In this document: in pieces, positions 30,169-40,646 of the stretch
Position numbering within the stretch: the stretch's first letter is position 1
How the letters are laid out: every line of letters begins with the position of its first letter
Origin: Nonomuraea sp. MG754425
GTDB taxonomy: Bacteria; Actinomycetota; Actinomycetes; Streptosporangiales; Streptosporangiaceae
Direction of reading: 5' to 3'
Assembly: GCF_021699195.1 (NCBI RefSeq)
Contig: NZ_SSXE01000031.1
Coordinates: 1 to 64,000, forward strand
DNA: 64,000 nucleotides
Translations under genes and position numbers: made by a program
The notes under the pieces: model-generated
The model's input: the letters and a program-made list of their open reading frames with translations, nothing else
Database searches by the model: none
What the model was told of the DNA's origin: nothing

Positions 30169-32101
30169 AGCCCTGGACACCTCGTCAGCGGACCAGGCGC
30201 CGGACGTGCAGCCGGTGCCGGAGGAGTGCGGGTCCGGTGCGGAGATCCTGCCGATCGACCGGCCGCTGACCCGGGTCGAGTACGCCGACCGGTACGGCCC
30301 CACGCTCGGCGACCGGATCCGCCTGGCCGACACCAACCTGCGGATCGAGATCACCGAGGACTGGGCCGGCGGCCCGGGACGCAGCGGCGACGAGGTCATC
30401 TTCGGCGGGGGCAAGGTGATCCGGGAGTCGATGGGCCAGTCCTGCGCGCCGCGCGACTCAGCGCGTTTCGGCGCCCCGCAGCCGCCCGACACCGTCATCA
30501 CTGGCGCGGTCATCCTGGACCACTGGGGTGTGGTCAAGGCGGACGTGGGCCTGCGCGACGGCCGGATCGTCGCGCTCGGCAAGGCCTACAACGACGAGAC
30601 CATGAACCGGCTGCACGACGGCCACGAGCACGCCACCGACTTCCTGATCGGCCCCGAGACCGAGGTCATCGCGGGCAACGGCAAGATCCTGACCGCGGGC
30701 GGCATCGACACCCACGTGCACTTCATCTGCCCCGAGCAGGTGCACGAGGCGCTGGCCGCCGGGGTCACCACCCTGATCGGCGGCGGCACCGGCCCCGCCG
30801 AGGGCAGCACCGCCACGACCGTCACGCCCGGGGCCTGGCACGTCGCGCGGCTGTTCGAGGCGCTGGACGCCTTCCCGGTCAACATCGGGCTGCTCGGCAA
30901 GGGCAGCACCATGTCCACCGAGTCCCTGTACAACCAGGTGGAGGCGGGCGTACTCGGGTTCAAGATCCACGAGGACTGGGGCGCCACCCCGGCCGTACTG
31001 CGCCGCTGCCTGGAGGTGTGCCGGGCGACCGGCGTGCAGTTGGCCCTGCACGCCGACTCGCTCAACGAGGCCGGGGCCGTCGCCGACACCGTCGAGGCCA
31101 TCGGCGAGCACCCGATCCACGTCTTCCACGTCGAGGGCGCGGGCGGCGGCCACGCCCCCGACATGCTCACCATGGCGAGCCTGCCGAACGTGCTGCCCGC
31201 CTCCACCAACCCCACCCGGCCCTTCACCGTCAACACGGTCAAGGAGCACATCGACATGGTGATGGTCTGCCACCACCTCAACCCGCTGGTGCCGGAGGAC
31301 CTGGCCTTCGCCGAGTCGCGGATCCGGCCCTCCACCATGGCCGCCGAGGACGTCCTGCACGACCTCGGCGCCATCTCGATCATGTCGTCGGACGCCCAGG
31401 CGATGGGCCGCATCGGCGAGATGATCATACGGACGTGGCAGACCGCGCACGTGATGAAGGCCCGGCGCGGCCCGCTGGAAGGCGACCGGAGCGGCGACCA
31501 CAACGGTGACCACGGCAGCGACCAGAACGGCGACGGCGGAGCCGACAACCACCGCGCCCGCCGCTACGTGGCCAAATACACCATCAACCCGGCCGTCGCG
31601 CACGGCATCGACCACGAGGTCGGCTCGGTCGAGGTGGGCAAGCTCGCGGACCTGGTGCTGTGGGAACCGAAGTTCTTCGGCGTCAAACCGCATCGGGTGA
31701 TCAAGGGCGGCCAGATCGCCTACGCCCAGGTGGGCGACGCCAACGCCTCCATCACCACCCCGCAGCCGATCCTGCCCCGCCCCATGTGGGGGGCGAGCGG
31801 CCGGGCGCCGGCCGCCAACGCGGTCAACTTCGTCACCGAGCACGCCCTCCGGGCCGGCCTGGCGCAGCGGGTCAGGGTGGGCAAGCCGTTCACGGCCATC
31901 CGCGACACGCGCAAGGTGTTCAAGGCCGACATGCGGGAGAACGACGCCTGCCCCGACATCCGAATCGATCCCGACACCTTCGAGGTGGAGATCGGCGGCG
32001 CGAAGGCCAAGGACGTCAGGACGGACATCGACGACCGGCCCGTCGACGGCGGCCAGTACGCCGACACGCTGCCCATGGCCCAGCGCTACTTCCTGTTCTG
32101 A
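30161..32101 (+). CDS. ureC: Urease alpha subunit, with N-terminal extension and Asp/His-rich insertion
   Basis: A 646-residue catalytic subunit of nickel urease. All key residues are visible: [12 protein letters not shown] (nickel His pair, about 184), [12 protein letters not shown] (carbamylated Lys, about 268), [33 protein letters not shown] (flap Cys/His) and SSDAQAMGR (Asp ligand). It is longer than the usual 570 residues. There is an N-terminal tail of about 30 residues before [18 protein letters not shown], and an insertion at about residues 442-466 ([16 protein letters not shown]...) between MKARRGP and [14 protein letters not shown] 30161 is chosen because GGAGGG lies eight bases upstream; a GTG at 30137 is in frame. 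Confidence 0.95.
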   Translation: MDEALDTSSADQAPDVQPVPEECGSGAEILPIDRPLTRVEYADRYGPTLGDRIRLADTNLRIEITEDWAGGPGRSGDEVIFGGGKVIRESMGQSCAPRDSARFGAPQPPDTVITGAVILDHWGVVKADVGLRDGRIVALGKAYNDETMNRLHDGHEHATDFLIGPETEVIAGNGKILTAGGIDTHVHFICPEQVHEALAAGVTTLIGGGTGPAEGSTATTVTPGAWHVARLFEALDAFPVNIGLLGKGSTMSTESLYNQVEAGVLGFKIHEDWGATPAVLRRCLEVCRATGVQLALHADSLNEAGAVADTVEAIGEHPIHVFHVEGAGGGHAPDMLTMASLPNVLPASTNPTRPFTVNTVKEHIDMVMVCHHLNPLVPEDLAFAESRIRPSTMAAEDVLHDLGAISIMSSDAQAMGRIGEMIIRTWQTAHVMKARRGPLEGDRSGDHNGDHGSDQNGDGGADNHRARRYVAKYTINPAVAHGIDHEVGSVEVGKLADLVLWEPKFFGVKPHRVIKGGQIAYAQVGDANASITTPQPILPRPMWGASGRAPAANAVNFVTEHALRAGLAQRVRVGKPFTAIRDTRKVFKADMRENDACPDIRIDPDTFEVEIGGAKAKDVRTDIDDRPVDGGQYADTLPMAQRYFLF

Positions 32102-32146
32102 CCCCCGCGCCAGGCAACGACTCCGACGGAAGGTGAGCCGCGCACG

Positions 32147-32821
32147 ATGAACCGTGCCGCCCTGCTCGTCCTGGCCGATGGCCGGTTCCCGGCCGGTGGG
32201 CACGCACACTCCGGCGGGGCCGAGGAGGCCGTCACGTCCGGACGGGTCCGCGACGTGGCGGGCCTGCGGGAGTACTGCCTCGGCCGGCTGCACACGTCCG
32301 GCCTGGTCGCGGCCGGGCTCGCGGCCGCGGCCGCCAGCGGGTACGACCCGCTGCTGCTGGACGAGGCAGCCGACGCCCGTACCACCGGCCCCGCCCTGCG
32401 GCACACCTCGCGCCGGCTCGGGCGGCAACTGCTGCGCGCCGCCCGCGCCGCCTGGCCCTGCGCCGAACTCGACGCCCTCGCCGGCGCGCGGCCGCGTGGC
32501 GCCCACCAGAGCGTGGTGCTCGGTCTGACCGCCCGCCGCGCCGGGCTGACGCCGCTGGACGCCGCCCACGCGGCGGCGTACGAGAGCGTCGGCGGACCGG
32601 TCACCGCGACCGTCCGCCTGCTCCGGCTGGACCCCTTCGACGCCACCGCCGTCCTCGCCCGCCTGTCCGCCGACATCGACCACGTCGCGGCGGTCGCGGC
32701 CGAGGCCGCGCGGCGCGTCCACACCGATGGGCCGGCCGCGCTGCCGGCCGCCTCGGCGCCGCTGCTCGACATCGCCGCCGAACGGCACGCCATCCGCCCG
32801 GCCCGTCTGTTCGCCTCCTGA
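32147..32821 (+). CDS. ureF: Urease accessory protein UreF
   Basis: A 224-residue all-helical accessory protein with the family opening [19 protein letters not shown] and later [11 protein letters not shown] and [14 protein letters not shown]. UreF acts with UreD and UreG in nickel insertion and carbamylation of the urease active site. It lies 45 bp after ureC and 31 bp before ureG. It shows the divergence from proteobacterial UreF that is usual for actinobacteria. Confidence 0.92.
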   Translation: MNRAALLVLADGRFPAGGHAHSGGAEEAVTSGRVRDVAGLREYCLGRLHTSGLVAAGLAAAAASGYDPLLLDEAADARTTGPALRHTSRRLGRQLLRAARAAWPCAELDALAGARPRGAHQSVVLGLTARRAGLTPLDAAHAAAYESVGGPVTATVRLLRLDPFDATAVLARLSADIDHVAAVAAEAARRVHTDGPAALPAASAPLLDIAAERHAIRPARLFAS

Positions 32822-32852
32822 CCACTCCTTCGACCCCTTGCCTGGAGCAGCC

Positions 32853-33550
<698 letters not shown>

Positions 33551-33554
<4 letters not shown>

Positions 33555-34336
33555 CGCATACGGCCGCTCCGCCCGCCGTGATCGGCGTGCAGGCCACCGC
33601 CCGCATCCTCGCCACGCGGGCCGGCGGCGGCACCGCCCTGCCCGTGCTCACCGGTGACGGCCCCTTCGACCTGCGCCGCGCCCGCCCGCAGGGCGACCAG
33701 GCGCGTGTGTGCGTCCTCGGTGTCATGAGCGCCCCTCTCGGCGGCGACCGGCTGCGCATCCGGGCCACCGCCGAGCGCGACGCCCACCTGCACGTCACCA
33801 CCGCCGCCGCCACCATCGCGCTGCGCGGACCCACCACCGCCCACGCCACCTACGACGTGCACCTGACCGTCGCCGAGCAGGCCAGCCTGCACTGGCTGCC
33901 CCAGCCGCTCATCTCCACCGCCCGCAGCAACCTGCGCCAGAGCTGCACCGTCGACGTGGCGCCGACCGCCCGGCTCCTGCTGCGTGAGGAGATCGTGCTC
34001 GGCCGCTCCGGCGAGCCGCCCGGCCGGCTGTCCACCCGCCTGACCGTCCACCGCGACGGACGCCCCCTGCTGGACCAGCAGACCGGCTACGGGCCCGGCG
34101 CACCCGGCTGGGACGGCCCCGCCATCGTGGCCGGCCACCGCGCCGTCGGCCAGATCCTCATCGTCGACCCCGTCCTGGACCGGCAGCCGCTCCGTGCCCG
34201 CCTGTTCGGCGACGACCCGGCGACCGGGCAGGCCGTGCTGACCCCGCTGGCCGGGCCCGCCATCCTGATCACCGCGCTGGCACCGGACACGCTGCGCCTG
34301 CGCCGCCTGCTGGACGCGGCGCACCCCATCGCCTGA
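33551..34336 (+). CDS. ureD: Urease accessory protein UreD (UreH)
   Basis: A 261-residue accessory protein with the UreD beta-helix pattern: [58 protein letters not shown]. It forms the chaperone complex with UreF and UreG on apo-urease. The ATG overlaps the ureG stop (ATGA). It is the last gene of the urease operon in the order AB-C-F-G-D. Confidence 0.92.
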
Positions 34337-34384
34337 ACGTCCTGCGGACACGCTGGTACATGCGGGGCGATCCAGCACGTCTCC

Positions 34385-34405
34385 GGTGAACATTCTACGT
34401 TCACC
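34385..34405. terminator. Inverted repeat after the urease operon
   Basis: GGTGAAC (34385-34391) and GTTCACC (34399-34405) flank a seven-base loop, 49 bp after ureD. It may terminate urease transcription or be an operator for the sialidase downstream. No T-run follows. Confidence 0.4.
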
Positions 34406-34431
34406 ATCTATTTCACATTCGACGTAGGACG

Positions 34432-34443
34432 TAGGATGTCCCT
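34432..34443. promoter_or_regulatory. GntR-type operator before the third sialidase
   Basis: TAGGA-TG-TCCCT, with CGTAGGA repeated 9 bp upstream (GACGTAGGACGTAGGATG). The TAGGAT could also serve as a -10. It lies 31 bp before the sialidase start. It matches the TAGGA-YR-TCCTA consensus derived from the site at 37393 with two mismatches in the right half. Confidence 0.55.
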
Positions 34444-34473
34444 CGTAATCTTCTCCTGAGGAAGGGCGAGGAC

Positions 34474-36360
34474 ATGCACGATGGTCATCCCCCGGAGGGC
34501 CGCACCCGGCGCCGCCGGGCGGGCGCCGTCATGGTGGTTGCCGGCTTACTCGTCAGCGCGTTCGGCGCGCCGGCGACGGCTACGCCGACGGAACCCGCCG
34601 CACCGTTCGTGGACGAGCAGGTGCTCTACAAACAGGGCGACTTCGGATACGGCTGCTTCCGGATCCCCGCCGTGGTGCGGGCCACGAACGGCATGCTCCT
34701 GGCGTTCGCCGAAGGACGGGTGAAGGACTGCGGCGACGACGAGGACATCGACCTCGTGCTGCGCCGTTCCGCCGACGGCGGACGGAGCTGGGGGCCGCTG
34801 CAGGTGGTCTCGGAGGGCAACGGCGCCACCCACGGCAACCCGGTGCCCATCGTCGACGAGCGCACCGGGCGGGTCGTGCTGGTGAGCACGCACAACGGCG
34901 CGGAGCCGTGCCCGAACGGCTGTGACCGCGACCCCTGGGTGCAGTCCAGCGACGACCACGGGGCGACCTGGTCGGCCGCCAGGGAGATGACCGAGGGCAA
35001 GCGTCCGGAGTGGAACTTCTGGTACGCCACCGGCCCGATGCACGGCATCCAGCTCAAGCAGGGCCCGCACGCCGGCCGGCTGGTCGTCGGGGCGAGTTTC
35101 GAGAGCTGGGACCGGGTCGGCGCGCACGTCTACGGCACCCACCTGCTCTACAGCGACGACAGCGGGGTGACCTGGAACATCGGCGCCGAGACGGCCCGCG
35201 ACGACGGCGCGGTCATCGCCCAGGAGGTCACCGTCGTCGAGCTGACCGACGGGCGGATCTACGCCTCGGCCCGCGAACGCGGCACCGACGAGGGCAGCCG
35301 GGCGTACGCGACCAGCGGTGACGGCGGCGAGACGTGGGACGCCCCGTTCCGCACCATGCCCGCGCTGGCGACGACCGACGTCCAGGCGTCGCTGCTGCGG
35401 TTCGGCGAGGATCGCCTCCTCTTCTCCTCGCCGATGCACCCGAACGCCCGGGAGGCGATGGGGATCCGGTCGTCCTACGACGAGGGGCGCAGCTTCGAGA
35501 CATGGGATGAGGGCAAGGTCTTCCACTGGGGGCCGTCGGCGTACTCGGACATGGTGCGGCTGGACGGCGACGAGGCGGCCCTGATGTACGAGGCCGGCGA
35601 CATCACGCCGTACGAGCAGATCCGGTTCGCCCGGTTCAACGAGGCGTACCTGGAGACGCCGAACGGTCCCCCGCCCGGCATCCCCGGTCCCCCGGCGCCC
35701 GGCCCGACGACGCCGGACAGCTCGCCGAACCGTAACCAGGCGTACGTGCGCGGCGGCGCACAGACCACCGACGGGCGCTTCGGCGGCGGGCTGGCCCTGG
35801 ACCGGGTGGACGACCGGGTGGAGGTGCCGTTCAGCGACTCCGTCGACCTCGGCGCGAAGGACTTCACGCTGACCTCCTGGATCCGGTACTCCGAGCAGAC
35901 CGGCGCGCACGCGATCCTCTGGTTCCACCGGGTGAACAGGGGCACCAACCCTCCGGCGCTGTGGCTGCGGGCCGAACCGGCGAGCAACCGGATCAGGGCG
36001 GTCCTGTCCGTCGACCGGTACAACGTGACCGTGCAGTCGCCGAGCGCGTACAACGACGGGCAGTGGCACTTCGTGGTGCTCCAGCGGGCACGCGGCGAGC
36101 TCCGGCTCCTGGTGGACGGCGTGCAGGTCTCCTCGGCGGCGGCGCCGGCCGGTTCGCTGACCCTCGGCAAGGAGTTCGGGCTCGACGGGATCCACATCGG
36201 ACAGCGGATGGACGGCGTGGACCGCTTCCGCGGCACGCTCGACGAGGTGCGCGTGTACCGGCGCGCCGTCACCGACGCCGAACTGGACCTGATCAGGACG
36301 CGGAACCTCCCGATCGGCGGTCAGCTCGGGCTGCGGTTGCCGCTCGACCGCGTCGGCTGA
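34474..36360 (+). CDS. Third secreted sialidase, GH33 + LamG domain
   Basis: A 628-residue exported exo-alpha-sialidase. After a signal peptide with an Arg-rich n-region come GCFRIPAVVRA (about residue 62), Asp-boxes SADGGRSW, SSDDHGATW, SDDSGVTW and SGDGGETW, the acid/base region and AYSDMVRLDG (about residue 355) with the probable nucleophilic Tyr. A Pro-rich hinge leads to a LamG-like domain (about 440-600: FTLTSWIRYSEQTG, GQWHFVVLQRARGELRLLVDG, LDEVRVYRRAV). The architecture matches the tandem pair at 5841-9488, but the sequence is clearly more distant and the gene is intact. The start follows GAGGAAGGGCGAGG. An operator-like site lies 31 bp upstream. Confidence 0.92.
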   Translation: MHDGHPPEGRTRRRRAGAVMVVAGLLVSAFGAPATATPTEPAAPFVDEQVLYKQGDFGYGCFRIPAVVRATNGMLLAFAEGRVKDCGDDEDIDLVLRRSADGGRSWGPLQVVSEGNGATHGNPVPIVDERTGRVVLVSTHNGAEPCPNGCDRDPWVQSSDDHGATWSAAREMTEGKRPEWNFWYATGPMHGIQLKQGPHAGRLVVGASFESWDRVGAHVYGTHLLYSDDSGVTWNIGAETARDDGAVIAQEVTVVELTDGRIYASARERGTDEGSRAYATSGDGGETWDAPFRTMPALATTDVQASLLRFGEDRLLFSSPMHPNAREAMGIRSSYDEGRSFETWDEGKVFHWGPSAYSDMVRLDGDEAALMYEAGDITPYEQIRFARFNEAYLETPNGPPPGIPGPPAPGPTTPDSSPNRNQAYVRGGAQTTDGRFGGGLALDRVDDRVEVPFSDSVDLGAKDFTLTSWIRYSEQTGAHAILWFHRVNRGTNPPALWLRAEPASNRIRAVLSVDRYNVTVQSPSAYNDGQWHFVVLQRARGELRLLVDGVQVSSAAAPAGSLTLGKEFGLDGIHIGQRMDGVDRFRGTLDEVRVYRRAVTDAELDLIRTRNLPIGGQLGLRLPLDRVG

Positions 36361-36366
36361 GCTGCG

Positions 36367-36401
36367 GCGATGGCGTCCGCCGGCTGAGCGGGCGCCATCG
36401 C
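36367..36401. terminator. Hairpin terminator between convergent sialidase and aldolase genes
   Basis: Perfect nine-base arms GCGATGGCG (36367-36375) and CGCCATCGC (36393-36401) start six bases after the sialidase stop. It can serve both convergent genes. Confidence 0.6.
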
Positions 36402-36412
36402 ACGTGACGCAG

Positions 36413-36424
36413 GCGGACGTCCTA
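36413..36424. promoter_or_regulatory. Partial GntR-type site at the 3' end of the aldolase gene
   Basis: GCGGA-CG-TCCTA followed by TGTCC. The right half is perfect and the left half keeps GGA. Its place between two gene ends is unusual for an operator, so it may be chance or an auxiliary site. Confidence 0.3.
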
Positions 36425-36432
36425 TGTCCTGG

Positions 36433-37365
36433 CTACGCTCCCGGGAAGAGCTCAGGCAGGTGCGCCCGGACCACCGGCCTGAGCCGTACGGCCAGCGCGG
36501 CGTCCACCGAGTCGTACGGCCACCGGACCCGGGTGCCGATGTCGGCCCAGCCGCCGAGGTGGGCCAGGAACTTGTCCAGCGCGGCGTTGGCGTACCCGTC
36601 GTGCTGGAGCGGCCGGACGTGCTCGGCGAAGAACGCGTGAATCCGGCGCTCCACGTCGAGCGCGGCGTCGGGTCGCGCGAGCATCATCCGCTGCCAGGCC
36701 ATGGCGCCGGCCGGGCTGAGGGCGGCGATGTTGGAGTAGGAGCCGGCGGCGCCGTGCCGCCGTCCGGTCGCCAGGTCGTGGCCGGCGACGAAGACGGCGA
36801 GACCGGTCGTGTGGCGGCGCATCTCCGCGTACCACCGCGCGTCGCCGCCGGCCACCTTGATCCCGACGACCGCGGGCACCTCGCGGCGGATCACCGGATA
36901 GAGGGCGGCCGGCACCTGTGTCTTGGCGTGCGGCGGGTTGTACAGCACGAGCGGCACCGGGTCGGCCTCGGCCGCGACGCGGGCCAGGAAGCGCACCACC
37001 GCGTCGCGCGACAGCGGCAACCAGTCCGGCAGCGTCACCTGGATCGCGCCGGGCCGGAACTCCCGCGCGCGGGCCGCCCGGGACAGGCAGATCTGCGCGC
37101 TCATGTGGCCGGCGCCGATCTGGTACGGCAACCCGTGCCGCTCGCACCGCTCGGCCAGCAGCGCGTTGACGCGGTCGTACTCGTCCTCGCCGAGTGTGTG
37201 GAACTCGCCCGCGGTGCCGTGCGCGTACAGGCCGTCGAGCCCCATGGCCACGAGCACGTCCAGCTCCGCTTCGAGGCGGGCCCGGTCGATCGACTCGTCG
37301 TCGCGTACGGGCAGCAGGACCGTGCCCCAGGTGCCGCCGAGCGTCTCCGCCGTCAACGCCTCCAC
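36433..37365 (-). CDS. Second DHDPS/N-acetylneuraminate lyase-family aldolase
   Basis: A 310-residue class I aldolase. HGTAGEFHTL near residue 50 is the pyruvate loop, VLYNPPHAKTQV near residue 140 carries the catalytic Tyr and GIKVAGGD near residue 170 the Schiff-base Lys. It is only distantly similar to the aldolase at 10974 and lacks the YYHIP block, so its substrate may differ (another 2-keto-3-deoxy acid). The start is GTG 37365 behind GAAGGG. It is divergent from the GntR gene at 37549 with an operator between, and convergent with the third sialidase, forming a compact sialidase-aldolase-regulator locus. Confidence 0.88.
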   Translation of the reverse strand: MEALTAETLGGTWGTVLLPVRDDESIDRARLEAELDVLVAMGLDGLYAHGTAGEFHTLGEDEYDRVNALLAERCERHGLPYQIGAGHMSAQICLSRAARAREFRPGAIQVTLPDWLPLSRDAVVRFLARVAAEADPVPLVLYNPPHAKTQVPAALYPVIRREVPAVVGIKVAGGDARWYAEMRRHTTGLAVFVAGHDLATGRRHGAAGSYSNIAALSPAGAMAWQRMMLARPDAALDVERRIHAFFAEHVRPLQHDGYANAALDKFLAHLGGWADIGTRVRWPYDSVDAALAVRLRPVVRAHLPELFPGA

Positions 37366-37392
37366 GACGCCCGCCCTTCGATCGATAGCACG

Positions 37393-37404
37393 TAGGACAT
37401 CCTA
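37393..37404. promoter_or_regulatory. GntR-type operator, best-matching site
   Basis: TAGGA-CA-TCCTA, with perfect five-base arms, 28 bp upstream of the aldolase start. On the minus strand its TAGGAT forms a likely -10 with TTGTTC as a -35 at 18-bp spacing, so a bound regulator would block the aldolase promoter. It defines the consensus TAGGA-YR-TCCTA. Confidence 0.65.
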
Positions 37405-37548
37405 TGTCCGAAATGTGGAGGCGAACAAGCCATGTCCGCCCGGCGGGGCATCTGTGTCGGCGGCGTAAACTTTCCCTACCCCGGCTGGCCTTCCGGCGCC
37501 GAGAGGTGGGATGTTTGACGCAAGGTCTTCGACGAGCCTGGAGGTGAC

Positions 37549-38235
37549 ATGCGTACCGGTGACGGCACGTCGCTTCAGGAGCGTATCGTCGCCCTGATCC
37601 ACGAGCGCGGGCTGGCCGCCGGGTCGCCGATGCCGACCGAGGTGCAGTTGATGGAACTGCTCGGCGCGAGCCGCAACAGCGTCCGCGAGGCCGTACGGGC
37701 TCTGCAGGCGCTGGGCATCGTCGAGATCCGGCACGGTCACGGGACGTTCGTCGGACGCGCGCCGCTCGACGCACTGACCTCGTCGTTCGCCTTCCGGGTG
37801 CGTTCGGGCCCGGACGGCATCCGCGCACTGCAGGATCTGGTCGAGGTCCGCGAACTGCTCGAGACCGGGCTGATCGGCCAGGTGGCGCAGAGCACCAGCG
37901 CCCCCCGCCTCGCCGCGTTGGAGGCCCTGGCCAGTGGCATGGACCGGGACCGGGAAGCCGATCGGGCGTTCCACGCGCTGCTGTACGACTCGTGCGGCAA
38001 CGAACTGGTGCTGCAACTGATCGGCCTGTTCTGGGACGTCTACCACGAGGTCGAGCCGACGCTCGGCCCGCCGGAGGAGCGCACCGCGGAGATCGCCGTC
38101 AACCATCGCCGGATCGTGGCGGCGCTCCGCGCTCGGGACGCCGAAGCCGCCCGGGAGGCGATGCGACTGCACTTCCGCGACGTCAAGGCGCGCATCGCGC
38201 GGGCGGAGGCCCGCGCGCAACCCGCATCGACCTGA
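37549..38235 (+). CDS. Second GntR-family (FadR/FCD) regulator
   Basis: A 228-residue regulator: winged helix (SLQERIVALIHERGLAAG ... MELLGASRNSVREAVRALQALGIVEIRHGHGTFV) plus an FCD domain with likely metal-binding residues (DRAFHALLYDS, NHRRIVAALRAR, MRLHFRDVKARI). Start ATG follows GGAGGTGAC. The recognition helix SRNSVREAV is identical to that in the regulator at 17642, and similar sites lie next to both genes, so cross-regulation of the two sialidase loci is likely. It is divergent from the aldolase gene. The effector is unknown, probably the sugar acid or a product. Confidence 0.88.
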   Translation: MRTGDGTSLQERIVALIHERGLAAGSPMPTEVQLMELLGASRNSVREAVRALQALGIVEIRHGHGTFVGRAPLDALTSSFAFRVRSGPDGIRALQDLVEVRELLETGLIGQVAQSTSAPRLAALEALASGMDRDREADRAFHALLYDSCGNELVLQLIGLFWDVYHEVEPTLGPPEERTAEIAVNHRRIVAALRARDAEAAREAMRLHFRDVKARIARAEARAQPAST

Positions 38236-38470
38236 CCCGCCTCCCCCATTGCCGTGGCTGCCAGCGGGGGTGTCGTGCGGGTCGACGACGGTCAGCGGTC
38301 GAGGTCCTGGGCGGTGGCTCCTCCGACCGCCCGGCGTCGTCCGCCGCGCCGCGCCGCCGGCACCGTGCTCGTCCCGGGGCCGACGGGGTGGTGATCGTGC
38401 CGGATCCGTCCCGTTCCCCGGCCACCGGCCGTCGCTTCCGCTCCTTCCCGGGGGCTTGTAGCGTTCGCCT

Positions 38471-40405
38471 GTGAACCCGAGCGAGGGGAACTTCACGCAC
38501 GAACCGCGCCCGTCGGCCGACGGCGATCCCCGGCGGATCGCGGGCTACCGGCTGAGCGGCGTCCTGGGGGCCGGCGGTCAGGGAGTGGTCTACCTGGGCC
38601 GGACCTCGACGGGGCGGCCGGTGGCCGTCAAGACGCTGCACGCTCGCCTGGCCGGCGACACCAGGGCCCGGGGGCGCTTCCTGCGCGAGGCCGAGATCGC
38701 CCGCCGGGTGGCGGCGTTCTGCACCGCGCGCGTGCTGGACGCGGGCATCGCGGACGGGCGGCCGTATGTGGTCAGCGAGTACGTCCAGGGCCCGTCCCTG
38801 GACGCGCTCGTGGCCGGGGACGGCCCGCGCACCGGCGGCGGCCTGGACCGGCTGGCGATCACCACGCTGACGGCGCTGCAGGCGATCCACCGGGCCGGCG
38901 TCGTGCACCGGGACTTCAAGCCGAGCAACGTGATCATGGGACCCGAGGGGCCGGTGGTCATCGACTTCGGCATCGCCGGCCTGCTCGAACAGTCCACCAC
39001 CGGCTCCGGCCTGGTGGGCACCCCGGCCTACCTGTCGCCCGAACTGCTCGACGGCGACCGGGCCGGCGTCGCCTCCGACGTGTTCGCCTGGGCCGCGACC
39101 ATGGTGTACGCCGCCACCGGCCACCGGGCCTTCCCCGGCACGGTCACGGCGGTCGTCCTGAACGCGATCATGACCCGCGAGCCCGACCTGACGAGCGTGC
39201 CCGGCCACCTCCGCCCGCTGCTGGCCGCCTGCCTGGCCAAGGACCCCGACTCCCGGCCCACCGTCGCCGACCTGCTGACCGCCCTCACCCAGGAACGACC
39301 CCTGCCCGGCCCCCGGGCGACCGTGGGCCGCCGCCGTCTGGTGCGGGCGCTCGCGGCGGGGGCGGCCGTCGCCGTGGCGCCCGCGGTGTACGGGCTGACG
39401 AACCTCCTCTCCTCCGAGGCCGGGACCCCGTTCGGGCGTCTGGTCCGCGAGCCGGTCGCGGGCCCCCAGAAGTGGGTCCTGTCGGTGGCGCTGAGCCAGG
39501 TGAACGGCCGCCCGGTCGTGGTCAGCGGCGGCTACGACGGCACCGTCGTCATGGCGGACCTGGCCACGGGCGCTCCCGTGGGCGCGACGCTGAAGGGTCA
39601 CCGAGGGCCGGTCTGGTCGGTGGCGACGGGCCTGTCACGCGGCGGCCCCGTCGCGGTCTCCGCAGGCCGCGACGGCACGGCCCGCCTGTGGGACCTGTCG
39701 GCCGGCACACCGCTCCTCGAACCTTTCACGGGACACCGAGGCTCGGTGGAGTCGGTGGCCGTCGGCCGGCTGGGCGAGCGTCCCGTGGCGGTGTCCGGCA
39801 GCCAGGACGGCACGGTACGCGCGTGGGACCTGACGACCGGCGCGCCGATCGGCAAGCCGTTCGCGGCCCGTCCGGCGTGGGTCCTGGCGGTCGCGATGGG
39901 ACAGCTCGACGGCCGCCCGGTCGTGGTGTCCGGTGACCACCATGGCGGGATCTTCGTCTCCGACCTGGCCACCGGCGCCCGAGTGGCCGAGCGCCCCAAG
40001 GGCCACCGCGGGCCGGTCGAGTCGGTGGCGGTGGGGCGGCTCGGCGACCGTCCGGTGGCGATCTCGGGCGGCGGCGACGGCGACCACACGGTACGGATCT
40101 GGGACCTGGCGAGCGCCGCGCCGATCGGCGAGCCGTTCACGGGCCACCGGAGCTGGGCCCTGGGCCTGGCCGCGGGCGAACTGGGCGACGGCCGCGCCGT
40201 GGTGGTGTCCGGCGGCTACCGGGACGGGACCGTACGGGTCTGGGACCTGGCCACCGGCGCACCCGTCGGCACCGCGTTCCTCGGCCACCGGGGCCTGATC
40301 GAGTCGGTGGCGATCGGGCCGCTGGACGGCCGCACGGTGGCGGTCTCCGCCGGTGACGACGGCCGGATCCGGGTATGGAGCCTCGGACCGCCGTATCCGG
40401 CTTGA
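38471..40405 (+). CDS. Serine/threonine protein kinase with WD40-type propeller
   Basis: About 644 residues from GTG 38471. The kinase domain (about 18-275) has GAGGQGVVYLG, VAVKTLHA (ATP-binding Lys, about 52), HRDFKPSNV (catalytic loop, about 146), DFG (about 164) and SPE. A single hydrophobic segment near residues 290-312 (VRALAAGAAVAVAPAVYGL) may cross the membrane. The C-terminal 310 residues form about seven WD40-like blades with repeated VSGGYDGTVRVWDLATGAPVG-style ends, probably outside the cell if the segment is a membrane helix. The propeller is a likely sensor. No phosphatase or substrate gene adjoins, and the ligand is unknown. Confidence 0.9.
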   Translation: MNPSEGNFTHEPRPSADGDPRRIAGYRLSGVLGAGGQGVVYLGRTSTGRPVAVKTLHARLAGDTRARGRFLREAEIARRVAAFCTARVLDAGIADGRPYVVSEYVQGPSLDALVAGDGPRTGGGLDRLAITTLTALQAIHRAGVVHRDFKPSNVIMGPEGPVVIDFGIAGLLEQSTTGSGLVGTPAYLSPELLDGDRAGVASDVFAWAATMVYAATGHRAFPGTVTAVVLNAIMTREPDLTSVPGHLRPLLAACLAKDPDSRPTVADLLTALTQERPLPGPRATVGRRRLVRALAAGAAVAVAPAVYGLTNLLSSEAGTPFGRLVREPVAGPQKWVLSVALSQVNGRPVVVSGGYDGTVVMADLATGAPVGATLKGHRGPVWSVATGLSRGGPVAVSAGRDGTARLWDLSAGTPLLEPFTGHRGSVESVAVGRLGERPVAVSGSQDGTVRAWDLTTGAPIGKPFAARPAWVLAVAMGQLDGRPVVVSGDHHGGIFVSDLATGARVAERPKGHRGPVESVAVGRLGDRPVAISGGGDGDHTVRIWDLASAAPIGEPFTGHRSWALGLAAGELGDGRAVVVSGGYRDGTVRVWDLATGAPVGTAFLGHRGLIESVAIGPLDGRTVAVSAGDDGRIRVWSLGPPYPA

Positions 40406-40646
40406 TCGCACCGGCCTGGAACGTGACTCCGGGCATCGGATTTTCACCCCGGCGGGATGATGCCCCATTTATCCCGTTCCTGCAGACCGCGACCGGCTGC
40501 TCGATCGTGAGGCCATCCATCGACACGGGCAGGCTTACCGCCGAGACATCTCCGAAAGCCACGTCGATCGTGGTCGTGCCAGACGTTTCCCGGCCACTGC
40601 GCAACAGCAGCAACGGCGGCGCTGTTCCCTCGTACACTCTGCGTCC

